From: Edwardsiella anguillarum ET080813
Lineage (GTDB): Bacteria; Pseudomonadota; Gammaproteobacteria; Enterobacterales; Enterobacteriaceae
NCBI RefSeq assembly: GCF_000264765.2
Contig: NZ_CP006664.1
Span: 3,100,001-3,164,000, forward strand
Length of the DNA: 64,000 bases
Direction of reading: 5' to 3'
Program-made: the position numbers and the translations under genes
The notes under the pieces: generated by a model
What the model saw: the letters and a program-made list of their open reading frames with translations, nothing else
Database searches by the model: none
Told to the model about the DNA's origin: nothing
Shown here: one piece after another, positions 21,015-31,395 of the stretch
Layout: the number at the start of each line of letters is the position of its first letter
Position numbering within the stretch: position 1 is the first letter of the stretch

Positions 21015-23568
21015 ATCTCAGGAAAATGCCAACGCCTACCTACAGGCGTTGGCGCCGGACGCGGAGCAACGGGCCGCGCTCGATCAGCACCTCTCCCATC
21101 CGCCGCGTTCCGTGGAGGATGTTCATCTGTCGCTCGCCGCTGCGGACGCCGGCGAGGGCGAGGGCGCCGAGGCTGCGCTGCGCTCCGTGGCCGCCCGTCT
21201 CGATTTAGGCTGGCGCGATGGGGAGCATCAGCGGGCGGCGCTGGTGCAGGATCAGGCGGGTCATACCGCCATCAAGGCCATGCCGACGATCCGCCGGACC
21301 TCCATGTTTCCGGAGATCTGGCGCACCAACCCGTTCATTCGTCTGTGGGAGCGGCTGCTGGGGCGTACGCCGCCGCCAAAGCATACCTTTCAGAGCCATC
21401 AGGAGGCCGAGGCCGACAAGCGCTGGCGTCGGATGGGCTCTCTACGTCGCTGGGTGCTGCTACTGCTGACCTTTGGACAGACGGCGATCGCCACCTGGTA
21501 TATGAAGACTATCCTGCCCTACCAGGGGTGGGATATGGTCGATCCGATGTCGATTTTCCACGGTAAGCCGCTGATGCAGTACACGCTGGAGCTGCTGCCC
21601 TATGTGCTGCAGTTCGGCATCCTGATCCTGTTCGCCATCCTGTTCTGCTGGGTTTCCGCCGGCTTTTGGACGGCGCTGATGGGCTTTTTGCAGCTGCTGA
21701 TCGGGCGGGATAAATACAGTATCTCCGCCAGTACCGTCGGCGATGAGCCGATCGATCCGGCGCATCGGACCGCGCTGATCATGCCTATCTGCAACGAAGA
21801 CGTCTCGCGGGTGTTCGCCGGGCTGCGCGCCACCTATGAATCCGTGGTGGCGACCGGTCAGCTGGCGCACTTTGACGTCTTTATCCTGAGCGATAGCAGC
21901 GATCCTGACATTTGCGTGGCCGAGCAGAAGGCCTGGATGGAGCTGTGCCAGGAGGTCGACGGCGCGGGGCACATCTTCTACCGCCGCCGTCGCCGCCGCG
22001 TGAAGCGTAAGTCCGGCAACATCGACGACTTTTGCCGTCGTTGGGGCGGAAACTACAGCTATATGGTGATCCTGGACGCCGACAGCGTGATGAGCGGCGA
22101 GTGCCTGACCGGACTGGTTCGCCTGATGGAGGCCAACCCGACCGCCGGTATCATCCAGACCGCGCCGAAGGCCACCGGCATGGATACGCTGTATGCGCGT
22201 GTTCAGCAGTTTGCGACCCGCGTATATGGTCCGCTGTTTACCGCCGGCCTGCACTTCTGGCAGCTAGGGGAGTCCCACTACTGGGGGCACAACGCGATTA
22301 TCCGCGTGAAGCCGTTTATCGAACACTGCGCTCTGGCGCCGCTGCCCGGCAGCGGGACGTTTGCCGGCTCGATCCTCTCCCATGACTTCGTCGAGGCGGC
22401 GTTGATGCGCCGCGCCGGCTGGGGTGTCTGGATAGCCTACGATCTGCCCGGCTCCTATGAGGAGCTGCCGCCTAACCTGCTGGATGAGCTGAAGCGCGAC
22501 CGCCGCTGGTGTCAGGGCAACCTGATGAACTTCAGGCTGTTTTTCGTCAAGGGCATGCATCCCGTGCACCGGGCAGTGTTCCTGACCGGGGTGATGTCTT
22601 ACCTATCGGCGCCGCTGTGGTTCCTGTTCTTGATGCTGTCGACCGCGCTGCAGGTGGTGCACACGCTGATGGAGCCGCAGTATTTCCTGCAGCCGCGTCA
22701 GCTGTTCCCCGTCTGGCCGCAGTGGCGTCCAGAGCTGGCGATCGCCCTGTTCTCGACAACCTTGGTGCTGCTGTTCCTGCCCAAGCTGTTGAGCGTGGTG
22801 CTGATCTGGGCCAAGGGGTCGCGTCAGTTCGGCGGGCCGCTGCGCCTGCTGGCCTCGATGCTGCTGGAGATGCTGTTCTCGGTGCTGCTGGCGCCGGTGC
22901 GGATGATCTTCCACACCGTCTTTGTGGTCAGCGCGTTCCTTGGTTGGTCGATCACCTGGCAGTCGCCGCAGCGTGACGACGACGCCACGCCCTGGAGCGA
23001 GGCTTTCCGTCGCCACGGATCGCAGATGCTGCTGGGGCTGGTCTGGGCCGGGGGCATGGCAGTGCTGGATCTGCGCTTCCTGTGGTGGCTGTCGCCTATC
23101 GTGGTGTCGCTGATCCTGTCGCCGTTCGTCTCGGTGATCACCAGCCGTCGTACCCTGGGGCTGCAGTGCAAGCGCGCCAAGCTGTTCCTGATCCCCGAGG
23201 AGTACCAGCCGCCGATCGAGATGGCTGCCACCGAGCGCTATGTGGCGCTGAATCATCAGCGTCTGCTTGACGATGGCTTTATGCACGCCCTGCTGGATCC
23301 GTTGTACAACGCGCTGGCTTGCGGTATGGCCACGGCGCGTCACCGCAATCATCCGCTGATTGCTCGCGACAGGGATGCACGGGTGGCCCATGCGCTGGCC
23401 GAGTCGCCGCGAACTCTGGGCAAGGCGGAGCGTCTGACGCTATTGAGTGACCCGGTGGTGATGGCGCGTCTGCATCAGGCGCTGTGGGCCGATCCGGAGC
23501 GCTACAGTCAGTGGCATACGGCCTACCGTCAGCTGGCGCCGGCCTACCGTCTGTCGACCTCCGCGTGA
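21007..23568 (+). CDS. opgH: Glucan beta-glucosyltransferase OpgH (MdoH)
   Basis: Inner-membrane GT2-family processive enzyme that polymerises UDP-glucose into the beta-1,2 glucan backbone of periplasmic glucans; in E. coli it also reports UDP-glucose status to cell division through FtsZ. 853 residues (E. coli 847). The N-terminal soluble part is followed by hydrophobic segments near residues 140 and 200. The GT2 domain (about 250-500) has [11 protein letters not shown], the DAD motif in [21 protein letters not shown] and the processive (Q/R)xxRW motif in [10 protein letters not shown]; several C-terminal membrane segments follow. It is the second gene of the opgGH operon and is followed by a terminator. 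Confidence 0.97.
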   Translation: MNKSQENANAYLQALAPDAEQRAALDQHLSHPPRSVEDVHLSLAAADAGEGEGAEAALRSVAARLDLGWRDGEHQRAALVQDQAGHTAIKAMPTIRRTSMFPEIWRTNPFIRLWERLLGRTPPPKHTFQSHQEAEADKRWRRMGSLRRWVLLLLTFGQTAIATWYMKTILPYQGWDMVDPMSIFHGKPLMQYTLELLPYVLQFGILILFAILFCWVSAGFWTALMGFLQLLIGRDKYSISASTVGDEPIDPAHRTALIMPICNEDVSRVFAGLRATYESVVATGQLAHFDVFILSDSSDPDICVAEQKAWMELCQEVDGAGHIFYRRRRRRVKRKSGNIDDFCRRWGGNYSYMVILDADSVMSGECLTGLVRLMEANPTAGIIQTAPKATGMDTLYARVQQFATRVYGPLFTAGLHFWQLGESHYWGHNAIIRVKPFIEHCALAPLPGSGTFAGSILSHDFVEAALMRRAGWGVWIAYDLPGSYEELPPNLLDELKRDRRWCQGNLMNFRLFFVKGMHPVHRAVFLTGVMSYLSAPLWFLFLMLSTALQVVHTLMEPQYFLQPRQLFPVWPQWRPELAIALFSTTLVLLFLPKLLSVVLIWAKGSRQFGGPLRLLASMLLEMLFSVLLAPVRMIFHTVFVVSAFLGWSITWQSPQRDDDATPWSEAFRRHGSQMLLGLVWAGGMAVLDLRFLWWLSPIVVSLILSPFVSVITSRRTLGLQCKRAKLFLIPEEYQPPIEMAATERYVALNHQRLLDDGFMHALLDPLYNALACGMATARHRNHPLIARDRDARVAHALAESPRTLGKAERLTLLSDPVVMARLHQALWADPERYSQWHTAYRQLAPAYRLSTSA

Positions 23569-23617
23569 CGGCTCCGGAATTCAGCCCCATGCGTGTGCGG
23601 GGCTGAACCGATAAGCT

Positions 23618-23654
23618 AACCCCCTGTGAGCGCTATGCTGGCAGGGGGTTTTTC
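23618..23654 (+). terminator. Terminator of opgGH
   Basis: 9-bp stem AACCCCCTG/CAGGGGGTT with a 15-nt loop and a following T run, about 50 bases after the opgH stop. A second hairpin (CAGCCCC...GGGGCTG) lies between the stop and this stem. Confidence 0.88.
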
Positions 23655-24008
23655 TATGGTAAAGAGACGCGTGTGGACGGCTCCCCCGTAGAGGGGGCGT
23701 AGTACGGTCATCGTGCGATTATTTCATTCGCTGAAAATAGTGCATTAGAAATAGATATACCCCGCGATTTTTCTCTGCCGATCTCTTTGAGAGTATTACC
23801 GCTTTCTATAGCAGGCCTAAGGCTGCCGTTGCCCATTTGGCTACGTCACAAAGCGGTGCTCACATAGCTTTTGTAGTGATAAGCGTGTTATTGGCTGTCA
23901 TTGCATAAACTCAATGAGGGTAGAAATAGCGAGGCTAATCTATTAGGATAATCCAGCGCCGAGTCAATTATTTCTAATTTCAATGTTATCTTAGTGAGTT
24001 ATATAATA
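23655..24008. other. AT-rich intergenic region at the edge of the GT9/LacI island
   Basis: Base composition drops sharply here from the GC-rich core. No open frame with a credible start was found. No tRNA, integrase or flanking repeat marks the junction. Confidence 0.4.
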
Positions 24009-24877
24009 ATGAATATATCAATCAGGTTAGCCAATTCGCTTGGCTGTTCTGTTGCTGGGACTGCTGTCATATATAGTATTATTAACGCATTTAAAAGTTC
24101 AAAAATATCTGTCGTAACTAAATTTCCTACGCTTCTATATGGTATCTATGATATAGATGTCATCTCTACGACATCAGATTTCGGCGGTAGCTACTGCGTT
24201 GATCTCAGAAAATATACGGCGCGGAGACCTCATAATTCTTTCCCTCCACGACCTAGTTATTACCATAGGGAGATGGCTGAAGAGCAACTTAAATGCACAT
24301 TACCGAACTTTGAGCCTAACTATATTTACAATCGAGAGAGATAGCGTTTGCACACACAGAGCTTAGACGATACAAAAAGCCTATAGTGTGGCTACAAACA
24401 GTAACTACAAGCTCCAACCGTAATTGGTCTATAGATAATTGGAGGAATCTTATCAATTTGTTTAAGTCAGAATGTACTTTCATCGATCTCTCACATGCAG
24501 GTTACTCGTTGCGAGAGTCTCTTGCTATCACAACGCAATGCCAAGCTGGAATCTGTCTTGATAGTTTTTTGATACATGGTTCTGCTGCGGTGGGCGCTAA
24601 AAATGTTATTGCTCTGCTTGGAAGTTCAAAGCCTGAAGTTGTTACTTATCCTGGCCAAGATGTTTGCTATTCCCCAGCATCATGTGAAGCTCAACCTTGT
24701 GGTATGCATGGCTATTACAGGGGATGTTCAATAGCATTTGAGCATAGGTTTACTGATAATATATGCATTCATGAAAATTATAAATGCATGGACAGTATTA
24801 CCCTGTCTCAGGTGGCTGATAAACTGATGAAAAAAATAAGGTGGCGATTCGCACTCAGATGCCGATTATTGCTGTAG
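24009..24877 (+). pseudogene. Family 9 glycosyltransferase (heptosyltransferase-like), frameshifted
   Basis: Two adjacent frames together give one GT9-like protein of about 288 residues. The first frame (from 24009) has the N-terminal Rossmann start ISIRLANSLGCSVAGTAV and KISVVTKFPTLLYGIYDIDVI. The second (to 24877) has the C-terminal nucleotide-sugar domain, with FIDLSHAGYSLRESLA, CQAGICLDSFLIHGSAAVGA and VIALLGSSKPEVVTYPG. The frame breaks at a (GA)4 tract at 24334-24341; removing one GA joins them smoothly as NREIAFAHTEL. The base composition is AT-rich, unlike the neighbours, and no strong ribosome-binding site precedes the ATG. It may be a pseudogene or switchable by slippage; a sequencing error cannot be excluded. 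The substrate is unknown, presumably a surface glycan. Confidence 0.6.
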
Positions 24878-24949
24878 TACGTGTAATCGAGACCAATTGT
24901 CAAAGGCATGAAATAATAGACAATAAAACGCGCTTGGGGAGTGACGTCA

Positions 24950-25396
24950 ATGCGATATAAAGTACGTAACATAAGGCTTCAAGACGTTGCGGACAAAGCT
25001 GGGGTTTCGTTAATGACGGCATCTCGGGTCATCAGCAATCCTAATTTGGTTGCAGAGAAAACAAGAAAACACGTCGAAGTCATAATCGCTGAATTAGGTT
25101 ATATAAAAAATGATATGGCCAGTTATTTAGCATCATCAAAAAATATTTTTTGCTTTATTATCGTTGAGTCCAGGCTAAAAAGAACGGATTTTTCAATATA
25201 TATTGAGCGGGTGTTGGACTGTGGGATGATCCCCTGTGTATTTTTCTTTGAGAGCGTCGCTGAACTTTCTGCCAATGTTTTAAGGGCTAAAGCGATTTCT
25301 TCACCTGAAATGTTTGTTTTATTCTCTACTTCGTGCATAGATGCCAATGATATATTGACGCAGCTAAAGATTATTAATCTTGTCGATGAGGGGTAA
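24950..25396 (+). pseudogene. LacI-family transcriptional regulator, truncated
   Basis: Residues 8-55 form a complete LacI-type helix-turn-helix and hinge helix (IRLQDVADKAGVSLMTASRV, then KNDMASYLASSKN). Only the first part of the sugar-binding effector domain follows and the frame stops at 148 residues, against about 330 for the family. The ATG at 24950 has GGGGAG at good spacing. The DNA is AT-rich like the preceding GT9 gene and returns to high GC at the stop. The protein could still bind DNA but lacks most of the effector domain. Its former operon is gone. Confidence 0.75.
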
Positions 25397-25432
25397 CGCA
25401 TCGCGCCGCCTGGGGATAAGCGATGCGTTTCT
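25395..25432 (+). terminator. Terminator-like hairpin overlapping the lacI-fragment stop
   Basis: 10-bp stem AACGCATCGC/GCGATGCGTT with a 15-nt loop, then TCTGTTG. The 5' arm includes the last two bases of the TAA stop codon of the regulator fragment. Confidence 0.6.
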
Positions 25433-25570
25433 GTTGTCCGGCGCTCCGGCCTTCTCTATGCGTGGGCACCTTAGGCGCGCATCAGCAGCGCCGTCCGTGC
25501 GTCAGCTCGGCGAGCGCATAGGCTTTGGCACCGCGCCGCGGCAGGCTCAGGGCGCGCGGTAGCGGAGAGT

Positions 25571-26310
25571 CTAGCGCAGCAGATAGCGGGTGCTCAGCGT
25601 TTTCTCCTTGCCCTGGACCACGGCGTGCACCTGCTCCTGTTTGGCTATCAGGCGGCAGTTCCCGGCGCTGTCCCAGCGCTGGCAGGTCATCAGGTAGGTG
25701 ATGAAGGGGGTTTGCGCCAGCCCGCCCAGATCGCGGCCATCGGCGGTAAAGCGCGAGCTGGAGAGGCCGTTGTGGCGGATAACCAGACGCAGTCGGCTGT
25801 CAGGGCGGTAGAAGTAGAGCCCGTAGCCCGGCGACTGCCCCAGGGAAAGGTAGAAGCGCACCCGGCCATCCGGGGTATAAACATAGTATTGGCGGGTGAT
25901 GCCCAGGGTGCCGTTACCCGCTTCTACCTGGGTCGCTTTGGTGATCCGCCCGGCGCCATCGCGCTTATAGACGCAGACCTGCTGGCTGAGGGACTGCGTT
26001 TGTCCCATCTGCAGAGCAACCACGCTGCGGCTGATCCAGCCGCCCCAGCCATCGCGATCCAGCTGGCTTTGCCACAGCGGATTGGGGCCATAGCCTTGCC
26101 AGGCGGCGTTGGCTCTCATATTGCGCTTCAGCCCTCCGTAGGCTGAACGACTCCTGGCGCACGTTGCGCACGGCGCCGAGCAGATCGCCCTCCAGCGGGA
26201 TAATGTTATGGGAGCGGACCCGCGCCTGCGCGCGCGTCTGGCGTCGCGGCCAAGATGTGCGGGGAAAGCAGCAGAATGCCGCAGCATAGCAGAGCGGAGC
26301 AATGGTGCAT
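25571..26310 (-). pseudogene. Unrecognised secreted protein with broken N-terminal reading frame
   Basis: From the ATG at 26310 the first frame encodes a good signal peptide (MHHCSALLCCGILLLSPHI, cleavage near LAA-TP) but stops after 34 codons. The next frame carries a plausible continuation (NIIPLEGDLLGAVRNVRQES). A third frame, from about 26119 to the stop at 25571, encodes the rest (QGYGPNPLWQSQLDRDGWGG to STRYLLR; about 180 residues rich in aromatic and beta-strand-like sequence such as RQYYVYTPDGRVRFYLSLGQ). Two +1 shifts are needed to join them; the first lies near a GC-repeat tract. No family is recognised. It may be a pseudogene or two sequence errors. It lies between the lacI fragment and moeB. 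Confidence 0.45.
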
Positions 26311-26407
26311 GGGGCCTCCAGGGGCGACCCGGCGGAGAGCGTGAGTGGATAGGGAGAGCGTAACACCGGCTGGCGAAAAGTGTTACGCCCACGGCGTCGG
26401 ACGCGCG

Positions 26408-27187
26408 TCAGCCGGCGCTCTGGCTCCCGCAGATCTCACACGCTGGACTGGCGGTCAGCGCCATGCTGCGCCACTGTGACGCCATGGCGTCATACAGCAT
26501 CAGGCGCCCGCGCGGGATCTCCCCAAAGCGACACAGCAGCTTGATACACTCCATGGCCTGGGTCGCGCCGATGATCCCGACCAGCGGCGACATGACGCCC
26601 GCCTCAACGCAGGTGAGGGCGTTAGCGCCGAACAGGCGGCTCAGACAGCGATAGCAGGGCTCGCCCGGCTGGTAGGTGAAGACGCAGACCTGCCCCTCCA
26701 TACGGATGGCCGCGCCGGAGATCAGCGGGGTCGCCGCGCCGCGGCACAGGCGGTTTAGGCACTCGCGGGTTTCGACGTTATCGGTGCAGTCCAGCACGGC
26801 GTCGACCTGCGCTATCTGCCGCGCCAGCGCGGTATCATCCAGGCGATGGGCGACGGCGCTCAGCCGAATGTGGGGGTTGATCTCGGCCAGCGTCTGCCGG
26901 GCTGAGGCCACTTTATCCATCCCGATGCGTGCGTCGGTGTGCAGGATTTGCCGCTGCAGGTTAGACAGCGAGACGGTGTCAAAGTCGAGCAGCGTCAAGT
27001 GGCCGACGCCGGCCGCCGCCAGGTACTGGGCGGCGGCGCAGCCCAGCCCGCCGAGGCCGACGATCAGCACCCGGCTAGCCTTGAGGCGCTCCTGGCCGTC
27101 AAAGTCAAAGCCGCGCAGTACAATTTGACGGTTATAGCGCAGGGTTTCCGCATCGCTCAGCGGAGGCAGCGGTACAGGATCGCCCAT
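26408..27187 (-). CDS. moeB: Molybdopterin-synthase adenylyltransferase MoeB
   Basis: E1-like enzyme that adenylates the C-terminus of MoaD during molybdenum cofactor synthesis. 259 residues (E. coli 249). The nucleotide-binding loop is VLIVGLGGLGCAAAQYL, the DFDTVSLSNLQRQ motif follows, and the structural zinc ligands are CYRC and CEIC. The start at 27187 lies one base after the moeA stop (TGAGATG), so translation is coupled. The C-terminus is a little longer than in E. coli. moeA is directly upstream, as in E. coli. Confidence 0.97.
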   Translation of the reverse strand: MGDPVPLPPLSDAETLRYNRQIVLRGFDFDGQERLKASRVLIVGLGGLGCAAAQYLAAAGVGHLTLLDFDTVSLSNLQRQILHTDARIGMDKVASARQTLAEINPHIRLSAVAHRLDDTALARQIAQVDAVLDCTDNVETRECLNRLCRGAATPLISGAAIRMEGQVCVFTYQPGEPCYRCLSRLFGANALTCVEAGVMSPLVGIIGATQAMECIKLLCRFGEIPRGRLMLYDAMASQWRSMALTASPACEICGSQSAG

Positions 27188-27188
27188 C

Positions 27189-28427
27189 TCAGCTCCTCAG
27201 CAGCGGGTTGAACAGCTCTACGTCCACCGTCTCGCCGGCGGCGACGGCGCCGCGCTCACGCTCCAGCACGATAAAGGCATTGGCCGCGGCGAAGGAGCTG
27301 AAAACGTGGGACCCTTGATGACCGGTGCTGCGCACCTCCAGCTCTCCCTGGGCATTGCTGCTGACGATGCCGCGCTGAAAGTCGAGACGCCCCGGCACCT
27401 TTTTCAGCGGGCTTAAGGTGCGGGCCTTCAGACGCTGAGGCGCCTGCCAGTGGCTGTGGCCGGAGAGGCGCGCCAGCAGCGGTTGCACCAGCTGATAGAA
27501 CGTGACGGCGGCGGAGACCGGGTTTCCCGGCAGACCGCAGAACAGTGCGTGGCGCAGTCGGCCAAAGGCAAAGGGTTTTCCCGGCTTCATCGCCAGCTTC
27601 CAAAAGCTGATGGTGCCGACCTCATCGAGGATCTGTTTAGTAAAGTCGGCCTCGCCGACGGAGACGCCGCCGCTGCTGATCACCAGATCCGCCTGCGTAT
27701 CGGCGCGGCGAAAGGCGTCGCGCAGCGCCTGAGGATCGTCGCGGACGATGCCCAGATCGAGGATGTCACAGCCCATCTGTTTGAGCATCAGGGTGATGGC
27801 AAAGCGGTTGGTATCGTAGATTTGTCCCGCCGCCAGCGCGCTGCCGACCGGCTGCAGCTCATCGCCGGTGGAAAACAGCGCGACGCGCAGGCGGCGCACG
27901 ACCCGGACGCGGGCGATACCCAGGGAGGCCAGCAGCGGCAGCTCGGCGCAGCCCAGGCGTACGCCGGCGTCCAGCACCACGGCGCCGCGGCGGATATCCT
28001 CGCCCACCAGGCGAATGTTTTGCTCCGGCTGCACGGGATGGCTAAAGCTGACACCCTGCTCCCCCATCTGGGCCTGCTCCTGCATGATCACCGCCTCGGC
28101 CCCCGCCGGCACGGCGGCGCCGGTCATGATGCGTATCGCGCTGTGCGCCGGCCAGGTACCTTGAAACGGTGCACCGGCAAATGCCTTGCCGGCGATGGGC
28201 AGCGGCTGGGCGCTGCGCAGATCGGCCAGACGTACGGCATAGCCGTCCATGGCGGCGTTGGCAAAGGGCGGTACATCCAGCGGTGAGACAATGGGCTGTG
28301 CGCTGATACGCCCGGCGGCATCGGCCAGGGAGACCTCTTCGTCATCGGCGATCGGCTGCGCGTCGTTCAGCAGTCGATCCAGCGCCTGTTGCAGGGAAAG
28401 TAGATCCGGGGGGGTACAACAATCCAT
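27189..28427 (-). CDS. moeA: Molybdopterin molybdenumtransferase MoeA
   Basis: Inserts molybdate into adenylated molybdopterin to give the active cofactor. With the ATG at 28427 (GGAGAT upstream) the protein has 412 residues (E. coli 411). Conserved segments are [48 protein letters not shown], the catalytic-domain [13 protein letters not shown] and [11 protein letters not shown]. The frame stays open 56 codons further upstream without similarity. It forms an operon with moeB. In E. coli this pair maps far from folE, so the adjacency here reflects rearrangement. Confidence 0.97.
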   Translation of the reverse strand: MDCCTPPDLLSLQQALDRLLNDAQPIADDEEVSLADAAGRISAQPIVSPLDVPPFANAAMDGYAVRLADLRSAQPLPIAGKAFAGAPFQGTWPAHSAIRIMTGAAVPAGAEAVIMQEQAQMGEQGVSFSHPVQPEQNIRLVGEDIRRGAVVLDAGVRLGCAELPLLASLGIARVRVVRRLRVALFSTGDELQPVGSALAAGQIYDTNRFAITLMLKQMGCDILDLGIVRDDPQALRDAFRRADTQADLVISSGGVSVGEADFTKQILDEVGTISFWKLAMKPGKPFAFGRLRHALFCGLPGNPVSAAVTFYQLVQPLLARLSGHSHWQAPQRLKARTLSPLKKVPGRLDFQRGIVSSNAQGELEVRSTGHQGSHVFSSFAAANAFIVLERERGAVAAGETVDVELFNPLLRS

Positions 28428-28876
28428 CGTAATCTCCGACGTGATCACCCGCCGGCGGCGGGATGATAAGTAAACGGTGGGCCCATTATGGCAGATTATC
28501 GTCTCGGGGAGAATCTGACCCAGCCGCGCGGCGCGGTTTGCGCCGCGACACGGATTTCTACGATAGGAAATAACGAATTTACCGCGCGCGATCAACGGCG
28601 AAAGCGGCGTCCGGCGCGGATGAGCTAATGCGCCGGCGTCGGGAGGGGATAGGCGGATCGCGCGCTGGGCCGTCGACAGAGGGGATTGCGCTGGATTAAG
28701 GCTCCGGACTTCACTACAGTGGGAGACAACGCATTGCCGTGATCTGTATCATGTTGGGCCGTGTTCCGTAACGTGGCGCAATATCGGTGCAGAGCCCGAG
28801 TGGCATCATCGGTGTGGGGAGGCTGGCGCGGGGCCGATGTTCCGGCGCAGAGATAAGAGGTATCGGGAGATAAGTG
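28428..28876. other. Divergent moeA/folE intergenic region
   Basis: 449 bp, GC-rich, without a credible gene. It must hold the promoters of moeBA and folE, but I could not assign hexamers or operators with confidence. Confidence 0.4.
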
Positions 28877-29539
28877 ATGTCATCGCTAAGTAAAGAAGCT
28901 GCACTGGTGCACGAGGCGCTGCTGGCGCACGGGCTGGAAACCCCGCTGCGCGGTGAGCCGCTGGCGCGCGATACGCGTAAGGCGCAGATTGAGGCGCATA
29001 TGACCGAGGTCATGAGACTGCTGAATCTGGATCTGTCGGATGACAGCCTTACGGAGACGCCGTCGCGGATCGCCAAAATGTACGTGGACGAAATTTTTTC
29101 CGGCCTGGATTACGCGAACTTCCCTAAAATCACCATTATTGAAAATAAAATGCATGTCGATGAGATGGTGACGGTGCGCGATATTACGCTGACCAGCACC
29201 TGCGAACACCATTTCGTCACCATCGACGGTAAGGCGACGGTCGCCTATATCCCGAAAGAGGGGGTGATTGGGCTGTCCAAGATCAACCGGATTGTCCGCT
29301 TTTTCGCCCAGCGTCCCCAGGTGCAGGAGCGTTTGACCCAGCAAATCCTGGTGGCGCTGCAGACGCTGTTGGGCACCAAGAACGTCGCCGTCTCCATCGA
29401 TGCGGTGCACTACTGCGTCAAGGCCCGCGGCGTACGCGATGCGACCAGCGCGACCACCACTACCTCGCTCGGCGGGCTGTTTAAAACCAGTCAAAATTCC
29501 CGGCAGGAGTTTCTGCGCGCGGTGCGCCACCACGTCTAG
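28877..29539 (+). CDS. folE: GTP cyclohydrolase I
   Basis: Converts GTP to dihydroneopterin triphosphate, the first step of folate synthesis. With the ATG at 28877 it has 220 residues (E. coli 222). Zinc and catalytic residues are seen as C109, H111 and H112 in TSTCEHHF and the later cysteine in [16 protein letters not shown] precedes the start. yeiB follows 73 bases downstream; folE and yeiB also sit close together in E. coli. A short GC hairpin (29563-29581) lies between them without a clear T run. Confidence 0.98.
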   Translation: MSSLSKEAALVHEALLAHGLETPLRGEPLARDTRKAQIEAHMTEVMRLLNLDLSDDSLTETPSRIAKMYVDEIFSGLDYANFPKITIIENKMHVDEMVTVRDITLTSTCEHHFVTIDGKATVAYIPKEGVIGLSKINRIVRFFAQRPQVQERLTQQILVALQTLLGTKNVAVSIDAVHYCVKARGVRDATSATTTTSLGGLFKTSQNSRQEFLRAVRHHV

Positions 29540-29612
29540 CGCGGGCTCAGGAAACATGAAAGCGCCGGCGCGATGCCGGCGTTCTCGCCTGTAAACCACG
29601 GAGAGGATCACC

Positions 29613-30785
29613 ATGGCCGAGATGTCTGCGGCGGCGCAGCGGGGACGAGCGTCCCGGATCGCGACGCTGGATGCCCTGCGCGGCCTCGCGCTGCTGGGGA
29701 TCCTGCTGATGAATATCGTCGGCTTTGCCCTGCCCAAGGCGGCGTACCTGAACCCCGCCTATCAGGGGATCCCCTCCGCCTGGGATCAGGGGGCATGGCT
29801 GCTGCTCAGTCTGACGGTGCAGGGCAAGTTTCTGGCCCTGTTCGCGCTGCTGCTCGGCGCCGGCCTGCAGCTGCAGCTGCCGCGCGGCGGGCGCTGGATC
29901 CAGGCGCGCCTGGGATGGCTGATGCTGTTTGGGCTGCTGCATACCCTGCTGCTGTGGGACGGCGATATTCTCCTGGCCTATGGTCTGATCGGCCTGATGT
30001 GCTGGCGGACGATCCGCGACGCCGGTTCGGCCCGCGGCCTGCTGTACCGCGGAGCGGGGCTGTATGCCGTCGGGCTGGGGATGCTACTGCTGCTGGCTGT
30101 GATGAGTCGCGCAGAGCCACACGGCTTTTGGCAGGCCGGCTATGCCGAGATCCAGTATGAGAGTTACTGGAAGCTGCGCGGGGGCATTGAGGCCTGGCGT
30201 AATCGCGGCGAACTGCTGATAAGCAATCTGCTGGCGCTGGCGGTGCAGTATGGCTGGCAGCTGGGTGGGGTGATGCTGCTGGGCGCGGGACTGATGCGCT
30301 GCGGCTGGCTGCGCGGCCGCTTTTCCTCTGCCCACTACCGGCGCTGCGGGGCTGTACTGCTGTTGGGCGGACTGGCGCTCCAGGCGTTGGGCAGCGGTCT
30401 GCAGTGGTATCTGCGCTGGGATTTTCGCTGGTGCGGCTACCTGCTACAGCTGCCCGGTGAACTGGCGGCGCCGCTGATGATGCTGGGCTATGTGGCGCTG
30501 ATCTACGCCGCCTGGCCGCGTCTGTCGGGCTGGTGGCTGACCGCCGCCCTGCAGCGGGTTGGGCGTATGGCCCTGAGCAACTATCTGCTGCAGACGCTGA
30601 TCTGCACTACGCTGTTTTATCGGCTGGGGCTGTTCAATCACGCCGGGCGCGCCGCGCTGCTGCTGTGGGTACCGCCAGTGTGGGGCTGCTGCCTGCTGTT
30701 TGCGTCGCTCTGGCTGCGCGTCTTCCGCCAGGGGCCCGTCGAGTGGCTGTGGCGCCATCTGACCGGGCTGTCTCTGCGCGTCTGA
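29613..30785 (+). CDS. yeiB: Inner-membrane protein YeiB (DUF418 family)
   Basis: A 390-residue polytopic membrane protein (E. coli YeiB 385) with about ten hydrophobic segments. The N-terminal signature RIATLDALRGLALLGILLMN is typical of DUF418/acyltransferase-like membrane proteins, and the C-terminal DUF418 motif is GRMALSNYLLQTLICTTLFY. The biochemical role is unknown. GAGAGGATC precedes the ATG. It follows folE in the same direction. Confidence 0.93.
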   Translation: MAEMSAAAQRGRASRIATLDALRGLALLGILLMNIVGFALPKAAYLNPAYQGIPSAWDQGAWLLLSLTVQGKFLALFALLLGAGLQLQLPRGGRWIQARLGWLMLFGLLHTLLLWDGDILLAYGLIGLMCWRTIRDAGSARGLLYRGAGLYAVGLGMLLLLAVMSRAEPHGFWQAGYAEIQYESYWKLRGGIEAWRNRGELLISNLLALAVQYGWQLGGVMLLGAGLMRCGWLRGRFSSAHYRRCGAVLLLGGLALQALGSGLQWYLRWDFRWCGYLLQLPGELAAPLMMLGYVALIYAAWPRLSGWWLTAALQRVGRMALSNYLLQTLICTTLFYRLGLFNHAGRAALLLWVPPVWGCCLLFASLWLRVFRQGPVEWLWRHLTGLSLRV

Positions 30786-31395
30786 GGGCGTGAGGCGCCC
30801 GATGCCACCCCCTGCACATTCTAAAAGTCGTAATTGTCAATTTCGCTATTGCGCTTGACCTCCTTTCGCACAGCTATTAAAAATAACGGGTTTTCATTTT
30901 TATCTTTACTGCGGGATTTATCCTGCGGTTTTTATTTTTTTATGCTTGTATTCAGTGCTATTTCCCTCAGTCCTGGCGTGATTTCTTCTGAGGTTATTCT
31001 ATTTCTGTGACCAGGCTCTTGTTGTAATGATTTGATTTTTATAAAAGATTCATGCAGGACGTTTTTTGTATCACCGTTCTGACGTTATATTATTTAAATA
31101 TAAAATATTCCACCTAGAGCGCGCGGTGTACCCGTTTATTCGGGTTGCGCCACGGGATAGGCTTTATGATCAACCGGGGTGGTGATGCCGCGGCGTTAAA
31201 ATGACGGAAGGCGTTGGGTAATAACCGGCTAGGAACGCTGCCCTACGAGGGGCGTCTGTCCCGCCCGGAATGGTCCCCGATTCACGTCGTCCTACCCCGC
31301 GCCGCTGGCCGTGGGCGCGCGTGAGGCCGGTCTGCCCTCTGCTGCGGATGGCACCTTGTCCATTGGATCGTTTTATTAGGGTATCGGTCAACGTG
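30786..31395. other. AT-rich non-coding region between yeiB and the EAL gene
   Basis: About 600 bp, mostly AT-rich (30830-31110). It contains a terminator hairpin for folE-yeiB. No credible open frame was found; the upstream extension of the EAL gene frame through 31270-31395 is GC-rich without similarity. Confidence 0.45.
30909..30940 (+). terminator. Probable terminator of folE-yeiB
   Basis: Stem CTGCGGGA/TCCTGCGG (with G-U pairs) and a 4-nt loop, followed by TTTTTATTTTTTT, about 125 bases after the yeiB stop. Confidence 0.65.

Noticed and set aside
22603-23391. A 262-codon minus-strand frame opposite opgH
   Set aside because: It is antisense to a conserved membrane glucosyltransferase, has no initiation signal and is Gln/His/Arg-rich.
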